A DNA stretch of 64,000 nucleotides from Pelomonas sp965229315 (GCF_965229315.1 NZ_CBDDJA010000002.1:2108001-2172000), one strand, 5' to 3'. Counted from the first letter of the stretch, positions 29,917 through 44,300 are shown. Notes: a model not told the origin generated them from the sequence alone. Numbers and translations: made by a program.

Positions 29917-31057
29917 CACGGCGCCTCGCCGTCGCGCAGCGGGTTGGGCAGGCCCAGCCGGTCACCGCAGTCGGTCTGCTCGCAAGCCAGCTGACCCAGC
30001 AGTTGCAGGTGCAGCCAGCCCGGCAGCACGGCGTCGGTGTCAGGCAGCCGGCCCAGCACACGCACGGCGATCACGCGGGCCCCGGGGGCCCACTGCGCCA
30101 GGCCGTCGCCCTCGATCAACGCACTGCCACCCTGGTAGCGATTGGCCGTGCCGCTCAGGCGCGCGCGCGTGGGGCTGATGACTTCGTCCAGCGAGGCGGT
30201 CGTCAGCACGACCTCGCCCTGGTAGCGAAACGGGTTGGTCGCCAGCACCGGCAGGCTCACCCAGACGGGTGCGCCGAACGGTTTGGCAAAGGCTTTCAGG
30301 CGCTGCACATTGGCTTGCCGCTGCGCGTCCCGCTCTTCGCGGGCCTGGCGCTGGCGCTGCTGGCTGGCGGCCTCGTTGCTGTATTGCTGGAAGTCCTTGC
30401 CGGGGTCCAGGAACATCGACGCCTCCGTGACGACACCCTTGGCGTTGCCGTAGCTGTCGGTCTCCAGCTCGGCCTGCGGCACCGCCCGCACGCGGACATG
30501 GGTGCGCTCGCCGCCGGGGCGGCCGCGTTCGCGCAAGCGGTCGTCGCCGCAGCGGCTCTTGAGCTTGTCCAGCGCCGAGCGCAGCAGTTGCTTGGCCACC
30601 TCGTCCTGCGCCAGCGCCGGGCCGTCGGCCTGCAGCACCCAGAGCGTGTCGGGCTTGCAGGGGTCGGCGAGGCGCGTCAGGTCGCCGGTGGCCTGCACCG
30701 CCAGCCGCGGGCTCATGCCTTGCAGCTGGGGCAGAGGGCCGAGATCGAACAACACGCTGTCCCTGGCCAGCGCGCGTGCACGCAAGCCGTCCGACGGCTC
30801 GGGCAGATAGACGCCCGCGCTGAACCGGCCGGCCCGTTCCTCGCGGTTCTGCGGTGACAGGCGCAGCGCCCAGATGGCGCGGCCCTGCCCTTGCGCCAGT
30901 CCGTCGCGGCAGGCGCCCTCGTAGCTGAACACGTAGTCATGGCTGGCCAGGTATTGCGGTGCCACGACGACGCAACCGCTGCTGGCGTCCCGGTGTTGAG
31001 CGGCCTGTGCGCTCGCGGCCAGCCCGGCCGCCAGCGCGATGCCGTACGTCCAGCGCC

Positions 31058-31061
<4 letters not shown>
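29916..31061 (-). CDS. Secreted protein of unknown function inside the pcc operon
   Basis: A 381-residue protein starting at GTG 31061, which overlaps the carboxyltransferase stop (GTGA). This start gives a signal peptide (VRRWTYGIALAAGLAASAQA, cleavage after residue 20). The mature N-terminal part has one MORN-like stretch, YEGACRDGLAQGQGRAIWAL. A central Gln/Arg-rich segment (QQRQRQAREERDAQRQANVQR) is probably helical, and the C-terminal region has YQGGSALIEGDGLAQWAPGARVIAVRV and a short Cys pair (CEQTDC). No known enzyme family recognised. A longer upstream frame is a shadow of pccB. An exported protein in the middle of a cytoplasmic carboxylase operon is unusual. Confidence 0.7.
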
Positions 31062-32590
<1,529 letters not shown>

Positions 32591-32595
32591 GGGTT

Positions 32596-32991
32596 TCAGC
32601 CCTCAAAAGGGAAATTGATCTCCACGCCGTTGCCGGCGGGGTCTTGCAGGAAGAACTGGTGCTGGCGCGTCGCTTCGGCGCGGGACTCGCGGAACGACAC
32701 GCCGTGCAGCGCGAGCCGGGCCGCCGTCGCGACGGGATCAGAGCCGGCAAAGGCGGTGTGGTCGAAGGTGCTGGCGGCAGCCGGGTCGAACGGGCCGCGC
32801 GGCGGCTCCTGCGGCGACTGCTCGGACAGGTGCAGCACCGGATGGCCGCCCGCGTAGAGCCAGTAGCCGCGGCTGTTGAACGCGGGGCGCGGGCCGACGT
32901 CCAGGCCCAGCACGTCGCGGTAGAAGTCGCGCAGCCTGGCCAGCAAGTCGCCCGGCGCGCGCAGGTTGATGTGGTGCAGACCGGTGATCAT
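32596..32991 (-). CDS. VOC-family protein (small)
   Basis: A 131-residue glyoxalase-fold protein: MITGLHHINLRAPGDLLARLRDFYRDVLGL at the start, TFDHTAFAGSDPVATAARL in the middle and FFLQDPAGNGVEINFPFEG at the end. Metal ligands expected are His7 (or His6), the His of FDHTAF and the Glu of VEINFP. It overlaps the meaB stop by 4 nt. Candidate roles are methylmalonyl-CoA epimerase or a dioxygenase/lyase of the same fold; the HHINLRA and DPAGNGVE motifs resemble glyoxalase/dioxygenase-type members more than classical epimerases. Confidence 0.75.
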   Translation of the reverse strand: MITGLHHINLRAPGDLLARLRDFYRDVLGLDVGPRPAFNSRGYWLYAGGHPVLHLSEQSPQEPPRGPFDPAAASTFDHTAFAGSDPVATAARLALHGVSFRESRAEATRQHQFFLQDPAGNGVEINFPFEG

Positions 32992-33950
32992 GGGGTGCTC
33001 CTGAAGGCGGCCAGCAACTGGCGCGCGGCGGTGGAGGCGGGTGTGCGGCCGTCGCGCACGGCGGTGGTCGCCGCGTCGAGCTGGGCGTGCACCGCCGGGT
33101 TGGCGATGAAGGCCTGGCGCAGCCCGGCATGGATGCGTTCCCACATCCACGCCAGCGACTGCTCGCGGCGCTTGTGCGCCCACGCGCCGCTGGCTTCGCG
33201 CTCGGCGCGCAAGGCGGCGAGCGCCTCCCAGAGGGGCGCGATGCCATTGGCCTTCAGCGCGCTGACCTTCATGACGCGCTGCGTGGCGTGGGCGTGCGTG
33301 GGCAGCAGCCGCAGCGCGGAGGTGATCTGTGCCTGCGCGCGCGCGGCAGCCGCGTCGTCCAGGTCGGCCTTGTTGATGACGACCAGGTCGGCCAGTTCCA
33401 TGACGCCCTTCTTGATGGCCTGCAGGTCGTCGCCCGCATTGGGCAGTTGCAGCAGCAGGTAGAGGTCGGTCATGCCGGCCACGGCGGTCTCGCTCTGGCC
33501 CACGCCCACGGTCTCGACGATGACGACGTCGTAGCCCGCGGCCTCGCACAGCAGCATGGCTTCGCGCGTCTTCTCGGCCACGCCGCCCAGCGTGCCGCTG
33601 CTGGGGCTGGGGCGGATGAAGGCACGCGTGTCCATGGACAGCCGCTCCATGCGCGTCTTGTCGCCCAGGATGGCGCCGCCGGACAGCGTGCTGGACGGGT
33701 CCACCGTCAGCACGGCGACGCGGTGGCCACGTTCGAGCAGGAACAGGCCGAAGGCTTCGATGAAGGTGCTCTTGCCCACGCCCGGCACGCCGGAGATGCC
33801 CAGCCGCAGCGCGCCGCCGTTGGCGGGCATCAGCTCGGTGAGCAGCGCGTCGGCCTGCTCGCGGTGGTCGGCCCGGGTGGACTCGACCCGCGTGATGGCT
33901 TTGGCCAGCGCGCGGCGGTCACCGGCCAGGAGCGCAGCGGCGAGGTTCAA
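32988..33950 (-). CDS. meaB: MeaB/ArgK-type GTPase, mutase chaperone
   Basis: A 320-residue G3E GTPase. Walker A is GVPGVGKST (54-62), switch regions lie in VLTVDPSSTLSGGAILGDKTRM and VETVGVGQSE, and the guanine motif is NKAD. MeaB proteins gate loading and protect the B12 cofactor of methylmalonyl-CoA mutase. The mutase gene is 1.2 kb upstream, separated by the GNAT/PIN/RHH cassette. Overlaps both neighbours by 4 nt. Confidence 0.95.
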   Translation of the reverse strand: MNLAAALLAGDRRALAKAITRVESTRADHREQADALLTELMPANGGALRLGISGVPGVGKSTFIEAFGLFLLERGHRVAVLTVDPSSTLSGGAILGDKTRMERLSMDTRAFIRPSPSSGTLGGVAEKTREAMLLCEAAGYDVVIVETVGVGQSETAVAGMTDLYLLLQLPNAGDDLQAIKKGVMELADLVVINKADLDDAAAARAQAQITSALRLLPTHAHATQRVMKVSALKANGIAPLWEALAALRAEREASGAWAHKRREQSLAWMWERIHAGLRQAFIANPAVHAQLDAATTAVRDGRTPASTAARQLLAAFRSTP

Positions 33951-34405
33951 TGCGCCGCTCCCGGTGGTACCCAGCGGTACTCGATGTCAAAGTCGAGTTC
34001 CCTCACTTGCTCGAAGCCGTGGCGCAGGTAGAAGTCATTGGCCCGGCTGCCACGCAAGGCGCCCAGGGTGATGGCCTTGCCGGCTGCATGCGCCTGCTGC
34101 TTGATGTGCTCGATGACCCAGGCGCCGATGCCCTGGCCTTGCCAGCCCGGCTTCACATAGAGGTGTTGCAGGTGCAGCGTCCGTTCACACGGCATGAGGG
34201 TGAAGTAGCCGACCCGCTCCTCGGCAACGCACAGATGCCGCATGCACGCCGGCATGAACTGCGCCAGAAATCTGGCCCGGGACGCAGCGGGGTCGAAACG
34301 GCCCAGCCGCTCCAGGCTGTCGCGCAGCGCCTCCATGCGCAGGGCGAACATGGCCTCGAAGTCGGCGTCGGCGACGTTCGCCAGCGACATGCCCGGCTTG
34401 CTCAC
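33947..34405 (-). CDS. GNAT-family N-acetyltransferase
   Basis: A 152-residue protein with the acetyl-CoA-binding motif A in LYVKPGWQGQGIGAWVIEHIK (about 87-107) and the motif B-like ANDFYLRHGFEQV near the C-terminus. It overlaps meaB and the PIN gene by 4 nt each (ATGA). GNAT toxins (TacT, AtaT) are normally paired with RHH antitoxins, but this gene follows a PIN gene, and its overall look (residues such as EERVGYFTLMPCE) is closer to ordinary small-molecule acetyltransferases. Target unknown. Confidence 0.82.
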   Translation of the reverse strand: MSKPGMSLANVADADFEAMFALRMEALRDSLERLGRFDPAASRARFLAQFMPACMRHLCVAEERVGYFTLMPCERTLHLQHLYVKPGWQGQGIGAWVIEHIKQQAHAAGKAITLGALRGSRANDFYLRHGFEQVRELDFDIEYRWVPPGAAH

Positions 34406-34809
34406 AGGATCTCGAACGCCCGGCCGTCGGCCAGGCGGTAGCGTGAGAAGTCGCGCACATCCATCGTCATGACCTGCGTGACGCCGGTTTCAGTCGCCAG
34501 CCACACCAGCGTGGCATCCGCAAAGTCCATCTCGGTGCGCGGCCATTCGGTGTAACGGGCCATCAGCTCGGCGATGTCGGGCAGATGCGACTCGTCGAAC
34601 GGGAAGACCGCCACCGCGCCTGCGGCCACCCAGCTCAGCAGGCGCTGGTTGGCTGCAGGCTTCAGGAAATGGCTGGCTTCGACGATGCACGGCCACGTCG
34701 TGGTCAGCATCCAGCCTTGCGGCAACAGCCGCGCGTAGTGCTGATGGGCCACGCTCGCCGTGTCGAACAAGGCGATGAGCGGGCCGGCGTCGACGAGTGC
34801 TGCGTTCAC
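34402..34809 (-). CDS. PIN-domain protein, probable toxin
   Basis: A 135-residue VapC-like nuclease. Acidic residues typical of the metal site: D7 in ALVDAGPLIAL, E44 in IVEASHF, D96/D98 region in EMDFADATLVWLA, and D117 in VMTMDVRDFSRYRL. It overlaps the RHH gene by 4 nt, the usual antitoxin-then-toxin coupling. Expected activity is RNA cleavage, held in check by the RHH partner; target RNA unknown. Confidence 0.85.
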   Translation of the reverse strand: MNAALVDAGPLIALFDTASVAHQHYARLLPQGWMLTTTWPCIVEASHFLKPAANQRLLSWVAAGAVAVFPFDESHLPDIAELMARYTEWPRTEMDFADATLVWLATETGVTQVMTMDVRDFSRYRLADGRAFEIL

Positions 34810-35132
34810 GCGGCCGGGTCCTCGCTGGCGGGTGGCCAGGGTTCACCGCGCTGCTTGGCCTGCTGGAAGGCAAGCCAGTCCGCGGCCTCGGCAGCTTGCT
34901 TGTCTTGCAGCTTGGCGCGCAGCGGCCGTTCGGCCGTCGATGGGGCCGCTTCTGCGGCGCTGTACGCAGCGGCGTTCTCCATCACCTGCTGGTACAGCGC
35001 CGCGGGGTCCTTGCGACCCAGCGCGCGCTCCACCGCCTCGATGATGAACTGCGACTTGGTGACGCCGCGGCGCTTGGCAGCGAGCTCCAGCTCCTTCTCC
35101 ATCAGCGGGTCCATGCGAACGGATACGGCCAT
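34806..35132 (-). CDS. Ribbon-helix-helix (CopG-type) antitoxin
   Basis: A 108-residue protein with an N-terminal RHH fold: beta strand MAVSVRMD, then helices LMEKELELAAKRRG and KSQFIIEAVERALGR. The Ala/Glu/Gln-rich C-terminus is likely disordered until bound to the PIN toxin. A strong ribosome site (AAGGAG, 6 nt spacing) precedes the ATG. The tandem TACCGTAT/TACAGTAT just upstream is a plausible operator for autorepression. Confidence 0.85.
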   Translation of the reverse strand: MAVSVRMDPLMEKELELAAKRRGVTKSQFIIEAVERALGRKDPAALYQQVMENAAAYSAAEAAPSTAERPLRAKLQDKQAAEAADWLAFQQAKQRGEPWPPASEDPAA

Positions 35133-35147
35133 AGCGACTCCTTGAAT

Positions 35148-35162
35148 TACCGTATTACAGTA

Positions 35163-35163
<1 letters not shown>
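35148..35163. promoter_or_regulatory. Tandem direct repeat, candidate RHH operator
   Basis: TACCGTAT (35148-35155) is directly followed by TACAGTAT (35156-35163), 7 of 8 identical, between the mutase stop codon and the antitoxin ribosome site. RHH repressors commonly bind adjacent short repeats. The AT-rich repeats also look promoter-like, so the cassette may have its own start inside the mutase operon. Confidence 0.5.
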
Positions 35164-37343
<2,180 letters not shown>

Positions 37344-37386
37344 CGAAACTCTCCTGTAACTGCGGCCGCATCTTAGCCGACGGATT

Positions 37387-37406
37387 ATTCATAATTATGA
37401 ATTCAT
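37387..37406. promoter_or_regulatory. Palindromic operator between mutase and GntR genes
   Basis: ATTCATAATTATGAAT (37387-37402) is a perfect 16-bp palindrome overlapping a second perfect palindrome ATGAATTCAT (37397-37406). It lies in the 84-bp divergent intergenic region, 22 bp before the GntR start and 44 bp from the mutase start, and is the only strongly AT-rich stretch there. It is the likely GntR site and overlaps candidate -10 elements of both genes. Confidence 0.65.
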
Positions 37407-37427
37407 ATTGCCTCTACACTGCCCGGC

Positions 37428-38087
37428 ATGTGCTCCCAGCCCGCGCTCGCGCCACGCGCCCTCTACCAGGAGGTGGCGGAGCTGCTGCGCCAGCGGATTT
37501 TCGCGCGCGAGTTGGAGCCGGGCAGCTGGATCGACGAGCTGAGGCTCTGCGCCGACTTCGGCATCAGCCGCACGCCCTTGCGCGAGGCGCTGAAGGTGCT
37601 GGCGGCCGAAGGCCTGGTGACGATGAAGGTGCGGCGCGGCGCTTACGTGACCGAGATGTCCGAACGCGATGTCCGGGAGGCCTACCAGTTGCTCGCCCTG
37701 CTGGAGAGTGACGCCGCCGCTCAAGTGGCAGCGCGGGCTGACGATAACGAGCTTCAGGAACTGCAGCAGTTGCACGATGTGCTGGAGTCGCAGGTCGGGC
37801 AGCGGGACGCGTTCTTCGCGGCCAACGAGCGCTTCCACATGCGGCTGCTGGAGATCGAGGGCAATCGCTGGCGGCTGCAGATCGTCACCGACCTGCGCCG
37901 CGTAATGAAGCTCAACCGCCACCATTCGCTGTTCAAGCAGGGCCGGCTGGCGGAATCGCTGGGCGAGCACCGCGCGCTGATGCAGGCGCTGCTGCAACGA
38001 CAGCCCGAGGCCGCGGCTGCGCAATTGCGCATGCACTTCCAGAACGGCCTGGCGGCGGCCACGCCGCCCGAGTCGGCCGCCGCCTGA
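37428..38087 (+). CDS. GntR-family (FCD) regulator of propionate/methylmalonyl genes
   Basis: A 219-residue regulator: winged helix (about residues 10-72, LYQEVAELLRQRIFARELEPGSWIDE ... GISRTPLREALKVLAAEGLV in separate blocks) followed by an all-helical FCD ligand domain (about 80-205). Metal or ligand residues of the domain are seen in ANERFHMRLLE and GEHRALMQALL. It is divergent from the mutase operon with a shared palindrome, so local control, probably repression relieved by a pathway acyl-CoA or acid, is inferred. Confidence 0.88.
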   Translation: MCSQPALAPRALYQEVAELLRQRIFARELEPGSWIDELRLCADFGISRTPLREALKVLAAEGLVTMKVRRGAYVTEMSERDVREAYQLLALLESDAAAQVAARADDNELQELQQLHDVLESQVGQRDAFFAANERFHMRLLEIEGNRWRLQIVTDLRRVMKLNRHHSLFKQGRLAESLGEHRALMQALLQRQPEAAAAQLRMHFQNGLAAATPPESAAA

Positions 38088-38232
38088 CGGCATCGCGGGC
38101 GTGCGTTGGTCCACGGCCCGCGGCGTTCCGCGGCGAGGACGAGGCCAATGACCTCGCTTATGCGCCGATCACGAACTCACGGTTTTCCTAGCATTCGGCA
38201 CGAAATGTCGAGGAGGCTCGGCTGCAAATTGC

Positions 38233-38259
38233 TTAAGTTTGTAAAGCCGCGTCCGAAAA
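38233..38259 (+). promoter_or_regulatory. Sigma-28 (FliA)-like promoter for the giant repeat gene
   Basis: TTAAGTTT (38233-38240), 11 nt, TCCGAAAA (38252-38259). Against the E. coli FliA consensus TAAAGTTT-N11-GCCGATAA this matches 7 of 8 and 6 of 8 positions with exact spacing. Transcription would begin near 38266, leaving a leader of about 125 nt. It is the only gene in the window where I noticed this pattern. Confidence 0.5.
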
Positions 38260-38299
38260 TCGACTGAGGGCTAAGGGGCCGCTCGAGTGCATTGAGGTC

Positions 38300-38326
38300 G
38301 CCTGCATGACGAATCGTCTTGCAGGC
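38300..38326 (+). promoter_or_regulatory. 27-bp dyad in the leader of the giant repeat gene
   Basis: Two nested arm pairs share one centre: GCCTGCA (38300-38306) with TGCAGGC (38320-38326), and GACGA (38308-38312) with TCGTC (38314-38318). It lies between the sigma-28-like promoter and the start codon. It can act as a DNA operator or as an RNA hairpin about 65 nt before the ribosome site. The rest of 38088-38392 has a short GCGAGG/CCTCGC repeat behind the GntR gene and no gene. Confidence 0.5.
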
Positions 38327-38392
38327 GTTCTGACAGATGCCTGTGCTCCCTCGGCACTTTGCACATAAATGATCCCGTTCCAGGAGCAGACG

Positions 38393-41300
38393 ATGGCTTC
38401 ACTGATTACCAATTCGACAACGGCACAGATCGCCTCTCTCTCGACCAGCGCCTTGTCGAGGCTGACCAGTGAAGATTGGCTCGCGTTCTCCACGGAGCAG
38501 TTCCAGGCGCTCACGACGTCGCAGTTCTCGTCACTGACGACACGGGCCGTGACAAATTTCACGACCGCACAGATGGGCGTGATCGAGAGCCAGGACTTGC
38601 GGGCGCTGAACACCAGCGCCATCCGCGGCCTGAGCACCGCCCAGCTTGAAGCCCTGGGTTCGGACCAGATCGCCGGTCTCGGCACCAACCAGGTCGCCTC
38701 GCTGAGCACCGCCCAGGTCGCAGGCCTGACGAGCGAGGACCTGAACGCGCTCGGCACCGCGCAGTTCCGCGCACTGTCCACTGCCCACATCGCAGCCCTG
38801 TCGACCAGCCAGGTCGCCGGGCTGGAGAGTGCGGACGTCGCCGCACTGAGCAGTGCTCAGATCAGCAACCTGAACTCCTCCCAGCTGGCCGCGCTCAGCA
38901 CCGCCAACATCGCCGCGCTGGAAACCAACCAGGTCGCCGCGCTGAGTTCCCGTCAGGTGACCGCGCTGGGCACCGACCAGATTGCTGCTCTGGAGACCCA
39001 GGATCTGCGCGCGTTGAACACGGCCGCGCTGCGGGCGTTGAGCACGGCCCAGCTCGAAGCGCTGGGCTCGGCACAGATCGGCGCCCTGAGCACCAGCCAA
39101 GTCGCGTCGCTGACCACGCAACAGGTCAGCGGCCTCGTCAGCGAGGACCTGAACGCGCTGGACAGCAGCCAGATTCGCGCGCTGAACACCGCCCAGATCG
39201 CGGCCCTGTCCACGGCGCAGGTCGCCGCGATGGAGAGCGCCGACGTCGCCGCCTTCAGCACCGGCCAGCTCGCCGCGATGGGGTCAGCCCAGCTGGGCGC
39301 CCTGTCCACCGCCAACATCGCCGCGCTGGAGACCAACCAGTTCGCCGCGCTGAACTCGCGCCAGGTCGCCGGCCTGGGCACCGACCAGATCGCCGCCCTC
39401 GAGACGCAGGACCTGCGGGCGCTGAACACCGCCGCCATCCGGGCACTGACGACCGCCCAGGTCGAGGCGCTGGGCTCGGCCCAGATCGGCGCGCTGAGCA
39501 CTCAGCAAGTCGCCTCGCTGACGACCCAGCAGGTCGCCGGCCTCGTCAGTGAAGACCTGAACGCGCTGGGCACCGACCAGGTCCGCGCGCTGGGCACGGC
39601 CCAGATCGCCGCGCTGTCCAGCGCGCAGGTGTCGACGATGGAGACAGCGGACGTCGCCGCGCTGAGCACGGCGCAGATCGGCGCCCTCGGCTCGGCCCAG
39701 TTCGGCGCCCTGAGCACGGCCAGCATCGCCGCGTTCGAAACCAACCAGTTCGCGGCGCTGAACACGCGCCAGGTGGCCGGCCTGAGCACCGACCAGGTCG
39801 CCGCCATCGAGACGCAGGACCTGCGAGCCCTCGGCACCGCGGCGCTGCGCTCGCTGAGCACGGCGCAGATCGACGCCCTGGGCTCGGCCCAGATCGGCGC
39901 GCTCTCCACCGGTCAGGTCGCGTCGCTGACGACGGCGCAGGTCGCCGGCCTCTCCACCGAGGACTTCACGGCCCTGAGCAGCGCCCAGATCCGCGCGATG
40001 GGCAGCGCCCAGATTGCCGCCCTGTCGACAGCGCAGATCGCCGGCATGGACACGGCCAGCGTCGCCGGCCTGAGCACCGGCCAGATCGGTGCGCTGACCT
40101 CGTCGCAGCTGGGCGCACTGAGCACGGCCAACGTCGCCGCACTCGAAACGACCCAGTTCGCGGCGCTGAACTCGCGCCAGATCGGTGGCCTGGGCACCGA
40201 CCAGATCGCTGCGATCGAGACGCAGGACCTGCGCGCGCTGAACACCGCGTCGCTGCGCGCCTTGAGCACCGCGCAGGTGGAAGCGCTGGGCTCGGCCCAG
40301 ATCGGTTCACTGTCCACGGCCCAAGTGGCGTCGCTGACCACGCAGCAGGTCGCCGGCCTTGTCAGCGAAGACCTGAACGCCCTCGGCACCGACCAGATCC
40401 GCGCACTGAACACCGCGCAGATCGCCGCCCTGTCCACCGGTCAGGTCTCCACGATGGACAGCGCCGACGTCGCGGCGCTGAGCACCGGCCAGATCAACTC
40501 GCTGAGCTCATCGCAGCTCGGCGCACTGTCCACCGCCAACATCGCCGCGCTGGACACCAACCAGGTCGCCGCACTGAGCTCACGCCAGGTCACGACGCTG
40601 GGCACCGACCAGGTCGCCGCGCTGGAAACGCAGGATCTGCGTGCATTGAACACCTCGGCGCTGCGCGCCCTGAGCACCGCCCAGATCGAAGCGCTGGGCT
40701 CGGCCCAGATCGGCGCGCTGAGCACCCAGCAGGTCGCGTCGCTGACGACGGCCCAGGTCGCCGGCCTGGTCAGCGAAGACCTGAACGCCCTCGGCACCGA
40801 CCAGATCCGCGCGCTCAACACCGCGCAGATCGCGGCCCTGTCGTCCGCGCAGGTCTCGACGATGGAAAGCGCCGACATCACGGCGCTGACCACCGGCCAG
40901 TTCGCGTCCCTGGGCTCCGCGCAGCTCGGCTCGCTGAGCACGGCCAACATCGTTGCGCTGGAGACCAACCAGTTCGCCGCGCTGACGTCGCGCCAGGTCG
41001 CGGGCCTGGGCACCGACCAGATCGCCGCCATCGAGACGCAGGACCTGCGGGCCCTGGGCACCGCTGCGCTGCGCGCGCTCACCACGGCGCAAATCGAAGC
41101 GCTGGGCTCGGCCCAGATCGGCGCGCTGACGACCCAGCAGGTCGCCGCACTGAGCAGCCAGCCCCAGGTGGGCGGCCTGGTCAGTGAAGACCTGAACGCG
41201 CTGGGCAGCGCGCAGATCCGCGCGCTGAACACCGCGCAGATCGCCGCCCTGTCCACCGGCCAGATCTCGACGATGGAGAGCGCCGGCGTGGCCGCGCTGT

Positions 41301-44300
41301 CGACGGCCCAGATGGGTGCCTTGGGCTCGTCGCAGCTCGGCGCGCTGAGCACGGCCAACATCGCTGCGCTGGACACCAGCCAGGTCGCCTCGCTGAACTC
41401 GCGCCAGATCACCGGCCTGGGCACGGACCAGATCGCCGCCATCGAGACGCAGGACCTGCGGGCGCTGAACACGGCCGCCCTGCGCGCGCTGGGCACCGCC
41501 CAGCTCGAAGCGCTGGGCTCGGCCCAGATCGGCGCGCTGAGCACGGCCCAGGTGGCGGCGCTGACGACGGCCCAGGTGGCCGGCCTGGTCAGCGAGGACC
41601 TGAACGCGCTCGGCACCGACCAGATCCGCGCGCTGAACACCGCTCAGATCGCCGCCCTGTCCACCGGGCAGGTCTCGACGCTGGAAAGCGCCGACGTGGC
41701 GGCACTGAGCACGGCGCAGATCGCCTCGCTCGGCTCCGCCCAACTCGGCGCGCTGAGCACGGCCAACATCGTCGCGCTGGAAACCAACCAGGTGGCCTCG
41801 CTGACCTCCCGCCAGGTCTCGACGCTGGGCACCGACCAGATCGCTGCGCTTGAAACGCAGGACCTGCGCGCGCTGAACACTGCGTCGCTGCGCGCCCTCA
41901 GTACCGGCCAGCTGGAAGCACTGGGCTCTGCCCAGATCGGTGCGCTGAGCACGCAGCAAGTCGCGTCGCTGACCACCGGCCAGGTGGCCGGCCTTGTCAG
42001 CGAGGACCTGAACGCGCTCGGCACCGACCAGATCCGCGCACTCGGCACGGCGCAGATCACCGCGCTGTCGACCGGCCAGGTCTCCACGATGGAAAGCGCC
42101 GACGTGGCCGCGCTGAGCACCGGCCAGTTCGCCTCGCTGGGCTCTGCCCAGGTCGGTGCGCTGAGCACGGCCAACATCGCCGCGCTGGAAACCGCCCAGT
42201 TCGCTGCGATGAGTTCGCGCCAGGTCGCCGGCCTGGGCACGGACCAGATCGCCGCCATCGAGACGCAGGACTTGCGCGCCCTGGGTACGGCAGCGCTGCG
42301 CGCGCTGACCACGGCGCAGATCGAAGCCCTGGGTTCCGCCCAGATCGGCGCGCTGACGACGCAGCAGGTCGCCGCGCTGAGCAGCTCGCCGCAGGTGGGC
42401 GGCCTGGTCAGTGAAGACCTGAATGCCCTGAGCAGCGCACAGGTCCGCGCACTGAACACCGCCCAGATCGCGGCGCTGACCACCGGCCAGATCTCCACCA
42501 TGGAAAGCGCCGGCGTCGTGGCGCTGTCCACGGCCCAGGTCAATGCGCTGAGCTCGGCGCAACTCGGCGCGCTGAGCACGGCCAACGTGGCCGCGCTGGA
42601 CACCAACCAGGTCGCCACGCTGAGTTCGCGCCAGGTCGCGGGCCTGGGCACCGACCAGATGGCCGCGCTGGAGACGCAGGACCTGCGTGCCCTGAACACC
42701 AGCGCGCTGCGCAGCCTCAGCACGGCGCAGGTCGAAGCGCTGGGCTCGGCCCAGATCGGCGCGCTGTCCACCGCCCAGGTGGCGGCGCTGACGACGGCCC
42801 AGGTGGCCGGCCTGGTCAGCGAGGACCTGAACGCGCTCGGCACCGACCAGATCCGCGCGCTGAACACCGCTCAGATCGCCGCCCTGTCCACCGGCCAGGT
42901 GTCGACGATGGAAAGCGCCGACGTGGCGGCACTGAGCACCGCGCAGATCGCCTCGCTCGGCTCCGCCCAACTGGGCGCATTGAGCACCGCCAACATCGTC
43001 GCGCTGGAGACCAACCAGGTCGCCGCACTGAGCTCTCGCCAGGTGGCCGGCCTCGGTACCGACCAGATCGCCGCCATCGAGACGCAGGACCTGCGGGCGC
43101 TCAACACCGCCTCGCTGCGGGCGCTGAGCACGGCCCAGATCGAAGCATTGGGCTCCGCGCAGATCGGTGCGCTCAGCACCGGCCAGGTGGCATCGCTGAC
43201 CACGCAACAGGTGGCCGGCCTCGTCAGCGAAGACTTGAACGCGCTCGGCACCGACCAGATTCGCGCGCTCAACACCGCCCAGGTCGCCGCCCTGTCCACC
43301 GGCCAGGTCTCGACGCTTGAAAGTGCGGATGTCGCTGCACTGAGCACCGCCCAGGTCAACGCACTCGGCTCCGCGCAGCTCGGCGCGCTGAGCACGGCGA
43401 ACATCGTCGCGCTGGAGACCAACCAGGTCGCTGCACTGGGCTCGCGCCAGGTGACGGCGCTGGGCACCGACCAGATCGCCGCCATCGAGACGCAGGACCT
43501 GCGTGCCCTGGGCACGGCGGCGCTGCGTGCTCTCAGCACGGCCCAGATCGAAGCGCTGGGCTCGGCGCAGATCGGCGCGCTGTCCACGGCCCAGGTCGCG
43601 TCGCTGACGACGGTCCAAGTCGCCGGCCTCGTCAGCGAAGACCTGAACGCCCTCGGCACCGACCAGGTCCGCGCGCTGAACACCGCGCAGATCGCCGCCC
43701 TGTCCACGGGCCAGGTCTCCACGATGGAAAGCGCCGATGTCGCCGCGCTGACCACCGGCCAGATCAACGCGCTGAGCTCCTCGCAGCTCGGTGCGCTGAG
43801 CACCGCCAACATCGCGGCGCTGGAAACCAACCAGTTCGCCACACTGAGCTCGCGCCAGGTGACGGCGCTGGGCACCGACCAGATTGCCGCCATCGAAACG
43901 CAGGACCTGCGCGCCATGGGCACGGCTGCCCTGCGTGCCCTCAGCACGGCCCAGATCGAGGCGCTGGGCTCGGCGCAGATCGGCGCACTGTCCACGGCCC
44001 AGGTCGCGTCGCTGACGACCGTCCAAGTGGCCGGCCTGGTCAGCGAAGACCTGAACGCCCTCGGCACCGACCAGATCCGCGCGCTGAACACCGCGCAGAT
44101 CACCGCCCTGTCCACCGGCCAGGTGTCGACGATGGACAGCGCCGATGTCGCCGCGCTGACCACCGGCCAGATCACGTCGCTGAGTTCCTCGCAGCTGGGC
44201 GCGCTGTCGACCGGGAACATCGCTGCACTGGAAACCAACCAGGTGGCCGCACTGAGCTCGCGTCAGGTCACGGCACTGGGCACGGACCAGATGGCCGCCC

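Noticed and set aside
37344..37427. Cobalamin riboswitch before the mutase gene
   Set aside because: The gap is only 84 bp and lacks a B12-box or extended secondary structure.
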